Source of the DNA: Microcaldota archaeon
Lineage (GTDB): Archaea; Micrarchaeota; Micrarchaeia; Micrarchaeales; CABMGC01
Assembly (NCBI GenBank): GCA_030043435.1
Contig: JASHXR010000113.1
Span: 1-8,991, forward strand
Length of the DNA stretch: 8,991 nt
Reading direction: 5' to 3'
Part shown: one piece after another, positions 1-5,640 of the stretch
How the letters are laid out: each line of letters opens with the position of its first letter
Position numbering within the stretch: the stretch's first letter is position 1
The notes under the pieces: model-generated
The model's input: only the letters and a program-made list of their open reading frames with translations
Database searches by the model: none
Told to the model about the DNA's origin: nothing
Made by a program: the position numbers and the translations under genes

Positions 1-1309
1 GCGACATTATTCCCTTAGCATAAGAGGCGAACTCCTCTGTGACGCTGAAGTCGGGGTCCAGCTGCATCCCGACCCCTTCAAGGATCAGGAAGGCGCGGGT
101 CAGCTCGGCCAGTTCGCGAGGCCTGTTGAAGTCGTATCTTCCTATGACACTGATGAGGTCTGAGAGCATGTCCCCCAATTCGACATCGCGTATCTTGCCC
201 CTGTAATAGGTCTCAAGCAGGTCTGTTATGTCGCTCTTGAGCCCCTTGATATCTGAACTGTCGCCGAGCATGTCGGTACGCAGGAGAGTCTCTATCAGGC
301 CTTTTGGGTCGTTGTTTATGGCAGTGATGGCGAGCCTGAAGATGTTCTCTGCGACATCCCTGTCTATCGCCTCGACCCTTCCGTAGTCGAGGAAGCAGAT
401 GACGTTCCTGTCGAGTATCATTATGTTTCCAGGGTGCAGGTCGGCGTGGTAGAAGCCGTCCTTCATGACCATCTTGAAGAACGCATCGGCGCACCTCTTT
501 GCGATAAGGCCCTTGTCGAACCTCTTTGACTTTGAACCGATGACATCGATGAGCCTTGTGCCGTGCATCTCCTCCATCACGAGGACGCGCTTTGTGCACA
601 TGTCCTCGTATACTGTCGGTACATAGACGGTCCTGTCGCCCTTGAAGTTCTGCTTGAGCCTGAGCGCATTGCGCGATTCGCGCATGAAGTTGAGCTCCTT
701 CAGTATGGACCTCTCGAATTCGTCTACAAGGTACTGCGGATCATACTTGTGGGCCTCGGGGGAGTACTTGTCCAGGAGCCTGGCAAGGTAGTGCATTATC
801 CTTAAGTCCTCATTTATCGTCTCCTCTATTCCCGGGCGCTGTATCTTGACCACGACGTGCTTCCCATTCTTCAGCACGGCCCTGTGCACCTGCGCGATGG
901 AGGCGGAAGCCAGTGGCTCCGATTCAAAGCTCGAGAAGAACCTATTGATCGGGCCGCCGAACTCTGCTTCCACTATGCGCTTCGCGTCCTCTGAGGGAAA
1001 CGGCTTCATGTGGTCCTGCAGCTTCGACAACTCAGCGGCATAGGTGTGGCCTATTATGTCTCCCCTTGTGCTCAGGAGCTGCCCAAGCTTTACAAAGGTA
1101 GTGCCAAGCTCCTGGAACATCAGCATTACGCGCTCTTCGGGGGTCTTGTACCTGGCCCCCTTGCCTATCTGCCTATGCACGCGGAAAGGGAGCCTCTCCC
1201 CTATCCTTACCTTGTCGACCAGCTGGCCTGCGCCGAACTTGACGAGTATGTCGAATATCCTTGCAAGCCTGTCAAGGTCGCGTTTACTCTGCGAGAACAT
1301 GCCCGGCAT
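1..1309 (-). CDS. UbiB/ABC1/AarF-family atypical protein kinase-like protein (3' end beyond the window)
   Basis: I translated this frame by hand from ATG at 1309; it stays open for 436 codons to the left edge, so the C-terminus (usually two membrane helices in this family) is missing. Visible family marks are the KxGQ motif (K74-L-G-Q77 followed by LLSTRGD), the alanine-rich loop that replaces the kinase glycine loop (LASASIAQVH, about 133-142), the ATP lysine K155 in VVVKIQRPG, the catalytic HADLHPGN (288-295) and the metal-binding DYG (308-310; DFG is usual). UbiB proteins are membrane-associated ATPases linked to quinone or isoprenoid-lipid metabolism; the archaeal substrate is unknown. 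A TATA box at 1338-1347 puts transcription start just ahead of 1309, which favours this ATG over the one at 1300. It stands alone, facing away from the window. Family assignment is firm; cellular role is inferred. Confidence 0.93.
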   Translation of the reverse strand, partial: MPGMFSQSKRDLDRLARIFDILVKFGAGQLVDKVRIGERLPFRVHRQIGKGARYKTPEERVMLMFQELGTTFVKLGQLLSTRGDIIGHTYAAELSKLQDHMKPFPSEDAKRIVEAEFGGPINRFFSSFESEPLASASIAQVHRAVLKNGKHVVVKIQRPGIEETINEDLRIMHYLARLLDKYSPEAHKYDPQYLVDEFERSILKELNFMRESRNALRLKQNFKGDRTVYVPTVYEDMCTKRVLVMEEMHGTRLIDVIGSKSKRFDKGLIAKRCADAFFKMVMKDGFYHADLHPGNIMILDRNVICFLDYGRVEAIDRDVAENIFRLAITAINNDPKGLIETLLRTDMLGDSSDIKGLKSDITDLLETYYRGKIRDVELGDMLSDLISVIGRYDFNRPRELAELTRAFLILEGVGMQLDPDFSVTEEFASYAKGIMS

Positions 1310-1337
1310 TCAATCCTGCACAGTCAATCCATGCTAA

Positions 1338-1347
1338 CTATATAAAT
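1338..1347 (-). promoter_or_regulatory. TATA box of the UbiB-family gene
   Basis: The minus strand reads ATTTATATAG here, about 30 bases upstream of the ATG at 1309. With the usual archaeal spacing of about 26 bases, transcription would begin near 1315 and leave a leader of only a few bases. No clear Shine-Dalgarno sequence precedes the ATG, which agrees with a nearly leaderless message. Confidence 0.6.
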
Positions 1348-1429
1348 TGTAATGGTAGCCTGGCTCCGGGACTGAGCGCGCAGCATTGGCTTCAAATGGC
1401 GCTGCTTGCTGCGGCCCCCTACTGAAGCT

Positions 1430-1434
1430 AAAAA
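1430..1434 (-). terminator. Short oligo-T tract after the sequon-rich gene
   Basis: The minus strand has TTTTT within the first dozen bases after the TAG stop at 1442-1444. Archaeal RNA polymerase can terminate on oligo-T tracts without a hairpin, and the next gene's promoter lies just beyond. Five Ts is the low end of what works, so this is only a candidate. Confidence 0.3.
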
Positions 1435-1441
1435 GCGCTGG

Positions 1442-2317
1442 CTATCCGAGGTGCCCCGATATCATCGTTGCGAGCTCAGTCACATTGGTCTGGATGCCTT
1501 GTGGCTGCACCATCTGGTAAAAGACAGTGGTGTTTCCCTTGTAGCCCAACAGCCAAGTCACGTTCGCTGTCACATTGGGTCCGGGAATCCGCGTAGTATA
1601 AGTCGAATAGGTATACGTCATATTGAGTACCGTGGCGTTAAACGCGGCAGACACTGCAGAGAAGTTGGCATTCTCCTGCAACACCGTGCTATTGAACAGC
1701 TCCCCGCTGTAGATGCTCAATCCCTCTGCGTATGTGCTGTGAGAGTTGTTGCTCAGAAGCAGTATCTCCTGAAGGTCGCCTGAAGACTCGGTCTGGCCGC
1801 TCACGTTCTCGGTCGCGAGCGTAGTATAACCGATTATGTACTCTGAAGTTATGGTGTATCCGTAGTAATTTGGCATCAGCCCTGACAAAGTGGTGTTGAG
1901 CTGCGAGGCGTTCTTAGCCACATATGCGGTATAGGTCGATGGGCCTATCAGTATGTCGACATTGGAAACATTGAGGAATCCGCTATAGGCGCTTGCGTTT
2001 ATCTGCGTAGGCTCTGATTGGGTCTGAATCACTGTCGTCGTGGGAGCAAGCGCAGAGAGGTTCTGCGTATTGACTGTACCAGGCGCACCAACGCTCTTCG
2101 CCCCCTTCGATCCGGAGCTGAACCCGATGGAGTAAGACGCATACGAGACCACTATTAGAAGGATTATCACCACGGCTATGCCTATGGCCATCATATTTCC
2201 ATTTGGCTTTCCCCTGCTTTCGTGTGCAGTGTGGCTGGCCTGGTGGCCCGCATGGGCCTTCCTCTCGTGCGCCTCATTCCCCTTCTGTGCCCCGTCGTTT
2301 TTACCGTCTTCTGCCAT
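1442..2317 (-). CDS. Sequon-rich single-pass membrane protein with His-rich cytoplasmic tail, unknown function
   Basis: I do not recognise the family. From ATG at 2317 the product is 291 aa. Residues 1-41 are hydrophilic and rich in Lys, Glu, Ala and His (H17, H22, H25, H29, H32). Residues about 42-65 form one membrane helix (MMAIGIAVVIILLIVVSYAS). The remaining 226 residues should lie outside the membrane and hold 15 N-x-S/T sequons with few charged residues and many Tyr, Ser and Thr, as in heavily glycosylated archaeal surface proteins. There is no Cys. The frame is open further upstream to 2347, but 2317 was chosen because a TATA-like box at 2346-2354 puts the transcript start just ahead of it. 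Single gene, with intergenic space on both sides. The coding call is secure; topology and glycosylation are inferred. Confidence 0.85.
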   Translation of the reverse strand: MAEDGKNDGAQKGNEAHERKAHAGHQASHTAHESRGKPNGNMMAIGIAVVIILLIVVSYASYSIGFSSGSKGAKSVGAPGTVNTQNLSALAPTTTVIQTQSEPTQINASAYSGFLNVSNVDILIGPSTYTAYVAKNASQLNTTLSGLMPNYYGYTITSEYIIGYTTLATENVSGQTESSGDLQEILLLSNNSHSTYAEGLSIYSGELFNSTVLQENANFSAVSAAFNATVLNMTYTYSTYTTRIPGPNVTANVTWLLGYKGNTTVFYQMVQPQGIQTNVTELATMISGHLG

Positions 2318-2345
2318 AATCAATCGTTCTAATTTGGAATGACGC

Positions 2346-2354
2346 ATTAATATT
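2346..2354 (-). promoter_or_regulatory. TATA-like box of the sequon-rich gene
   Basis: The minus strand reads AATATTAAT about 30 bases ahead of the ATG at 2317, giving a predicted start of transcription near 2324 and a leader of about 7 bases. The match is weaker than the other TATA boxes here. The rest of the gap up to 2494 holds no gene I can support; it contains a 6-bp stem (2372-2377 with 2390-2395) and an AT-rich palindrome TTTAAAGCGTTTAAA near 2469-2483. Confidence 0.45.
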
Positions 2355-2494
2355 ACATGCCTATTATTTCGTGTATCGACTTAAACATGGATACGATGGC
2401 AGGGTCGGCAATGGCCCGATGACGACTGGAAGGCTAATGCACGCCAAACCGTTTTGCGCGGGACCACTTTAAAGCGTTTAAATAAGACAACATA

Positions 2495-2878
2495 CTAATG
2501 CATGATAAAGCCAGGGACTATAAAGACTGCAATCATCAAATCTATAAACACAATCAGAGTTATTGTAGCATACAACCAGTTCCTCTTATATGCGAAGGCA
2601 AATATTGACATAACGACCCGCATGACAGGCGTCGCTATCAGGACTATAAGCCCTATCAGTATCCAGTCCAGTCCCTGGTAACCTAAAAGTCCGTTCATTA
2701 TGGAGGGTACTGTGAAGTCTGAAGAGTTTATATTCGTATTCGCATTTGCAATCTGGTTTAGTGTAAATCCATTGCTTCCATTGTTTACTAAAAGCAATGC
2801 AGAGCCTACTGCTATGAAGAATATACTTGAAATTACCCCTATCCTAAGCACATATGAGATAGCGTCTTCCATGTCCAT
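2495..2878 (-). CDS. DUF1634-family three-helix membrane protein
   Basis: The product is 127 aa from the ATG at 2878 (MDMEDAISYVLRIGV...). It has three membrane segments at about 10-32, 70-88 and 103-125, with a polar Asn/Thr/Ser loop between the first two, which matches the size and layout of DUF1634. That family is typically encoded beside TauE/SafE permeases and is thought to be an accessory subunit, though its function is unproven. The ATG overlaps the upstream permease's TGA by one base (TGATG), and GGTG lies 7 bases ahead of it, so translation is probably coupled. The frame is open upstream to 2992, but that extension would lie wholly inside the permease gene and carries a charged, non-membrane sequence, so I reject it. 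No clear terminator follows. Confidence 0.82.
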   Translation of the reverse strand: MDMEDAISYVLRIGVISSIFFIAVGSALLLVNNGSNGFTLNQIANANTNINSSDFTVPSIMNGLLGYQGLDWILIGLIVLIATPVMRVVMSIFAFAYKRNWLYATITLIVFIDLMIAVFIVPGFIMH

Positions 2879-3732
2879 CAAGCAACACCAAACCCTCTTA
2901 ATATCATCTCTATGCCGACGATTCCTAAAATTATCAGGAACAGCATGCGTATGCTCCTTCCGCTTGTTCTCTGCAAGAGCTTCGAGCCGCAATATGCCCC
3001 AATCAATATCCCTATCACTACAGGCGCCACTATAAACGGCTGTATGTATCCAAGTACCCAGTATATCGCACTGCCTGTTGCAGCTGTCACGCCGATCATG
3101 AAATTGCTAGTCGCCGTTGTGACCTTCATGGGCAGCTTCATGCCCCAGTCCATGCCTATGACCTTCAGGGCTCCTGATCCTATGCCGAGCAGACCGGAGA
3201 TCACCCCGGCAACGCCCATAACCGCCTCTCCGAACCACCATCTGTATCCGGAGTACCTTATGACTCTCTTTTTGGCTCTATCATAGTAACTGCCAGACAG
3301 CTGGAAAAAGCCAGTGCTCCAATCCCTATGCATCCTTCTCCTATGGACCTTCCTGAACTCGATGAATGTAGGGTATAAGGAAATGAGCAGCACCGCGCCG
3401 AACAGTATGAACAGTATCTGGCTTATGCCATGCGCGTATACATACGCGGCCAGGAGCGAGCCGGCTATGGCGCCAAGAGTAGTGGCGACTTCAAGTGACA
3501 TGCCTATCTTTATGTTTGCAAGCTTCTCCTTGACATAAGCGCTTGCAGCCCCGCTTGAAGTAGCTATTGTCGAAATAAGGCTTGCCCCAGCTGCATATTC
3601 AAGGGGTATGCCGAACAAGAGCGTCAGCGCTGGCACTATGACAATCCCGCCGCCCAGTCCGCTCATTGCACCGACAATGCCGGCAGCAAAGCCAGCCAGC
3701 AACAGCGCAACGAAGTAAAGTAAGATTACCAT
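2878..3732 (-). CDS. TauE/SafE-family membrane permease (sulfite/organosulfonate exporter-like)
   Basis: This is a 284-aa polytopic membrane protein of about eight helices with the internal duplication of the TauE/SafE (DUF81) family. The N-terminal half carries GLGGGIVIVPAL and the C-terminal half the related GLLGIGSGALKVIG. A basic cytoplasmic stretch (about residues 125-165, with RKVHRRRMHRDW) links the halves and is longer than in many members. Family members move sulfite, sulfoacetate, taurine-related or other small anions; the substrate here cannot be read from sequence. I start it at ATG 3732; a TTG at 3744 is in frame, but the TATA box at 3766-3773 places the transcript start at about 3743, leaving a short leader for the ATG. 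It is first in a two-gene operon with the DUF1634 protein, whose presence supports the assignment. Confidence 0.87.
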   Translation of the reverse strand: MVILLYFVALLLAGFAAGIVGAMSGLGGGIVIVPALTLLFGIPLEYAAGASLISTIATSSGAASAYVKEKLANIKIGMSLEVATTLGAIAGSLLAAYVYAHGISQILFILFGAVLLISLYPTFIEFRKVHRRRMHRDWSTGFFQLSGSYYDRAKKRVIRYSGYRWWFGEAVMGVAGVISGLLGIGSGALKVIGMDWGMKLPMKVTTATSNFMIGVTAATGSAIYWVLGYIQPFIVAPVVIGILIGAYCGSKLLQRTSGRSIRMLFLIILGIVGIEMILRGFGVA

Positions 3733-3765
3733 GCTCTCTTTCAAGAAGTATCTCAGGGTTGAAAT

Positions 3766-3773
3766 TTATATAA
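3766..3773 (-). promoter_or_regulatory. TATA box of the TauE/SafE-DUF1634 operon
   Basis: TTATATAA lies about 37 bases upstream of the ATG at 3732. Normal archaeal spacing predicts a transcript beginning near 3743. This is the best TATA match in the divergent region between the two transporter genes. The element is palindromic, but only a minus-strand gene sits at the right distance. Confidence 0.65.
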
Positions 3774-3801
3774 CTTAGATATCAAACGCTACAATAGCTG
3801 A

Positions 3802-3927
3802 TCAACTCCCAAGCAGATAAAGAGGAATCCTAAGTGCCTTGTCGAAGTAAAGCCCTATATGTGGGGCATGGACTCCCTCATTCTGATAGACCCCTACGTA
3901 TGCCTTCTGATATCTGATAATATTGTT
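3802..3927 (-). pseudogene. Probable 3' remnant of a lost minus-strand gene
   Basis: A minus-strand frame is open for 41 codons from just after a TAA (3928-3930) to a TGA at 3802-3804, with no ATG, GTG or TTG to begin it. The peptide looks like a real protein C-terminus (RYQKAYVGVYQNEGVHAPHI, then GLYFDKALRIPLYLLGS). Codon bias agrees: about a third of codons begin with G, clearly more than in the opposing frame. I do not recognise the family. The TAA that cuts it off is part of the TATA box of the EamA gene, as if DNA carrying that gene had replaced the 5' part. It could instead be chance or an unusual small gene, and the plus strand is also open across this stretch. Confidence 0.4.
3882..3919 (+). 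repeat. Three copies of TCTGATA upstream of the EamA promoter
   Basis: TCTGATA occurs at 3882-3888, 3906-3912 and 3913-3919. The last two are tandem and end 6 bases before the TATA box at 3926-3933, about where TFB or an archaeal activator or repressor would bind. The spacing suggests an operator for the transporter gene. The first copy falls in the putative gene remnant and may be coincidental. Confidence 0.35.
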
Positions 3928-3933
3928 TTATAA
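3926..3933 (+). promoter_or_regulatory. TATA box of the EamA transporter gene
   Basis: TTTTATAA is centred about 29 bases ahead of the ATG at 3959, so transcription should begin at about 3956. That makes the message leaderless or nearly so and picks out 3959 as the start over the in-frame TTG at 3923 and ATG at 3941, both of which lie upstream of the expected transcript. Confidence 0.6.
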
Positions 3934-3958
3934 CTACAGAATGCACATAAAGTGGCCT

Positions 3959-4822
3959 ATGAACCTTATAATTGGTATACTGTTTTCGATAGTCTCTATG
4001 TTGGGCTTTGGCCTTGTTGACTATCTTGTGGGCGGTTTCTCAAAACAAATCGGAGCGTTCAATACCTCATTCTGGAACCTTGTAGCACGTATAATAATAT
4101 TAATGATAGCTGCGCCGTTCCTGCTTAGTGGTTTTTCTTTAACTCCTTACTTGGTCATATTGCTCGTTCTAGCTGCAGTATCTCAAAGTATAGGTGCATT
4201 AGGATTAGCCAAAGGCATGCGCGTGGGTAGTATATCTGTAATATCCCCAATAACCGCTACTTATCCGGTAGTAACCATTTTTCTAGCGCTTTTCTTCCTA
4301 AATCAAGCTATAACAACGCTACAATGGCTCTGCATACTAGTTATAATTGCAGGCACGTTGCTCGTCTCAATTAACTTAAAGAACATGCTTAAAGCCGATT
4401 CTAAGAAACTCCATCTTGGCATAGAGTTTGCCCTTGCTTCAGCAATAGGTTGGGGGTTCTTCTTCTTTTTCATGACTCTTCTCACACAAGCAATCGGGTG
4501 GTTCCCAAGCCTACTACTTGTAATAATTCCACAATTCGTCATATATCTGGCATATGGATATCTGGCTAAGGAGGACTTCAAAGTTAAGTTAGCATGGGCA
4601 CCGCGTTTCTTAGTGATGGGTCTGCTAGCACTTATCGGTTTTATCGGCTACAATCTTGGGGTCACATATACGTACACTGCAATAGTTGCGCCGATAAGCG
4701 CCGCCTCTATAATAATAACCATATTCCTGGCCATGTTGTTCTTTAAGGAAAAGCTTGAGTTATATCAGAAAATTGGCATGCTTATGGTAATTATTGGTGT
4801 AATCGCAACCTCTGTATTTTGA
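3959..4822 (+). CDS. EamA/DMT-superfamily membrane transporter
   Basis: A 287-aa, extremely hydrophobic protein with about ten membrane helices arranged as two similar halves, as in EamA (drug/metabolite transporter) proteins. The repeats show as GLAKGMRVGSISVISPITAT in the first half and LGVTYTYTAIVAPISAASII in the second, each followed by a helix, a short charged turn (FLNQA, FFKEKLEL) and a final helix. The charged linker KNMLKADSKKLHLG separates the halves. EamA proteins export or import small metabolites, often amino acids or nucleotide-sugar-like compounds; no substrate is evident. Start chosen from the promoter; an in-frame open stretch to 3923 would add twelve residues. It is the only secure plus-strand gene, is AT-richer than the right-hand cluster, and begins against a probable gene remnant, so it may have been acquired. 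Confidence 0.88.
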   Translation: MNLIIGILFSIVSMLGFGLVDYLVGGFSKQIGAFNTSFWNLVARIIILMIAAPFLLSGFSLTPYLVILLVLAAVSQSIGALGLAKGMRVGSISVISPITATYPVVTIFLALFFLNQAITTLQWLCILVIIAGTLLVSINLKNMLKADSKKLHLGIEFALASAIGWGFFFFFMTLLTQAIGWFPSLLLVIIPQFVIYLAYGYLAKEDFKVKLAWAPRFLVMGLLALIGFIGYNLGVTYTYTAIVAPISAASIIITIFLAMLFFKEKLELYQKIGMLMVIIGVIATSVF

Positions 4823-4844
4823 GATTGACTTGCGCGTATAAAAC

Positions 4845-4961
4845 ATGGTTCAATTCCCTATACACGGGTCTACCTCCTTTGCAGGGAGTTCAACTCTCAT
4901 AACTTTTATTGTCGACAAACATGGGTCCAGTGGAGGCACAGGACATTTCCAATTAGGTTAA
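4845..4961 (+). CDS. Possible 38-aa open frame or gene remnant
   Basis: From ATG at 4845 to TAA at 4959-4961 the plus strand encodes a Gly/Ser/Thr-rich peptide (HGSTSFAGSSTLITFIVDKH, then GSSGGTGHFQLG). It looks more protein-like than average for intergenic DNA, but I recognise no family. An in-frame TAA sits one codon before the ATG, and no Shine-Dalgarno sequence is visible. The 12-base tRNA-derived repeat (4931-4942) lies inside it, which suggests that either the frame is chance or the insertion joined unrelated sequence. Treat as a candidate only. Confidence 0.2.
   Translation: MVQFPIHGSTSFAGSSTLITFIVDKHGSSGGTGHFQLG
4849..4907 (+). terminator. Imperfect hairpin and T-tract downstream of the EamA gene
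   Basis: TTCAATTCCCT (4849-4859) can pair with AGGGAGTTCAA (4883-4893), giving ten pairs, one of them G-U, with one mismatch and a 23-base loop. A TTTT run follows at 4904-4907. The structure begins 27 bases after the transporter stop, so it may end or protect that transcript. The long loop and short T-run are not ideal. Confidence 0.3.
4931..4942 (+). repeat. Direct copy of the tRNA-Val 3' end (putative att site)
   Basis: TGGAGGCACAGG matches exactly, in the same orientation, the strand complementary to the last 12 bases of the tRNA-Val gene (5695-5706): discriminator base, whole 3' acceptor strand and four T-stem bases. The match begins exactly at the tRNA end. Integration of archaeal elements by tyrosine recombinases at tRNA 3' ends leaves just such a copy at the far boundary. 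Confidence 0.45.
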
Positions 4962-5002
4962 GTTTGTACAATGTAGCTTTGTATGTATGCTATACAATAC
5001 CG

Positions 5003-5329
5003 CTATGCTGTCATAGTCATTGTAATGACTTCCTTGTCTATCTTAGGGGTCTTCTGCCTGCCTGACTTCTCAAAAGAAATAAAGCCATAATTCTGCAGTA
5101 TCCTAAGGTCCCTTGATACCGATTCCTCTGGTCTACCTACTTCCCTAACCAACTCGCCAACTGTTTTAGGCTTCTTCTCAGTTATAACCTTGAGGAGTTC
5201 TGCTCTAGCAGGGGTAAGTATCCTGCTTACGGTCTCAATATCCATTATAAGGATTTTTGAAGGGGCAGTCTCAGGATGCTCCAATGCATATTCTATCATC
5301 CTATTCATATGTCTCATTATTTTATCCAT
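5003..5329 (-). CDS. HVO_A0114-family winged-helix regulator, probable antitoxin
   Basis: The product is 108 aa from ATG 5329 (111 from an in-frame GTG at 5338). An N-terminal helical part rich in Met, Arg and His is followed by a winged helix: TPARAELLKVI begins helix 1, TVGELVREVGRPEESVSRDL is the helix-turn-helix, and LRILQNYGFISFEKSGRQK is the following helix and wing. This matches the MarR/ArsR-like proteins of the HVO_A0114 group (COG4190), commonly encoded beside small DUF6516-type toxins. I prefer ATG 5329 because GTGAG just ahead can serve as its ribosome binding site; the overlap with the upstream gene is then 8 bases (5322-5329), which suggests coupled translation. Acting as an autoregulating antitoxin is inferred from the pairing. 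The C-terminus ends in a short Thr/Met repeat. Confidence 0.75.
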   Translation of the reverse strand: MDKIMRHMNRMIEYALEHPETAPSKILIMDIETVSRILTPARAELLKVITEKKPKTVGELVREVGRPEESVSRDLRILQNYGFISFEKSGRQKTPKIDKEVITMTMTA

Positions 5330-5624
5330 AAAACTCACTTTTCTTTTTCTTAAACAAGATACACCATTTTAGATAATTCTCTGAAATTTCCCTTTTCTTA
5401 TCATTAAATGCTTTATTGTAATCAGTTTCCATTATCTTATTTGCTTTTTCGGATTGCCAGAATTTATGCTCGTGAAGAAAGCCATGAGCCGTATCTATTC
5501 TATATACCTCCTCTACTTCCAGTTCTCCTAAAATGCTCATATTTATCGAAAACTTCACAATTTTTCCCTTTTCCAATCTCCAACTTATGTCTATTCTCAC
5601 TGATATAAGTCTGGGTGACCACAA
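5322..5624 (-). CDS. Putative toxin, DUF6516/TumE-like
   Basis: A 100-aa, Lys-rich protein. After a beta-strand-like start (IDISWRLEKGKIVKFSINM) comes YRIDTAHGFLHEHKFW (41-56), resembling the conserved Tyr-Asp-x-(x)-x-G-x-x-H-x-H segment of DUF6516/TumE-type toxins, and then an amphipathic helix (NKAFNDKKREISENYLKW) as in archaeal relatives. It overlaps the HVO_A0114-type gene downstream, the partner expected of this family. The start is unsettled: the frame's first candidate is TTG 5624, then GTG 5600, and neither has a good ribosome binding site, whereas a textbook GGTGA-ATG at 5634 is one base out of frame. It may therefore use a weak start or be damaged at its 5' end. The family match is from memory of the motif, so the toxin call is moderate. 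Confidence 0.6.
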   Translation of the reverse strand: MWSPRLISVRIDISWRLEKGKIVKFSINMSILGELEVEEVYRIDTAHGFLHEHKFWQSEKANKIMETDYNKAFNDKKREISENYLKWCILFKKKKSEFYG

Positions 5625-5640
5625 TACTAGACATTTGTAG

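Noticed and set aside
213..599. Minus-strand frame within the UbiB gene
   Set aside because: It is a shadow of the UbiB frame, which carries the conserved kinase motifs; its translation is low-complexity and Arg/His-rich.
2321..2473. Plus-strand open frame of about 50 codons, with a stretch reading HGYDGRVGNGPMTTG
   Set aside because: It lacks a start codon in its first half, overlaps the promoter of the sequon-rich gene, and an open run of this length is not surprising over six frames. It could be another remnant, but the evidence is too thin.
3858..3900. Hairpin between TATGTGGGG and CCCTACGTA
   Set aside because: It has a 25-base loop and two G-T pairs and lies inside the putative gene remnant, so chance pairing is as likely as a structured RNA.
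4847..4897. GGTTCAATTCC and GGGAGTTCAACTCTC look like tRNA T arms
   Set aside because: Neither has a 5-bp T stem, and no matching acceptor, D or anticodon arm is found at the right distance.
4979..4997. TTGTAT-7-ATACAA hairpin just after the antitoxin stop as a terminator
   Set aside because: The stem is only 6 AT-rich base pairs and no T-run follows on the minus strand.
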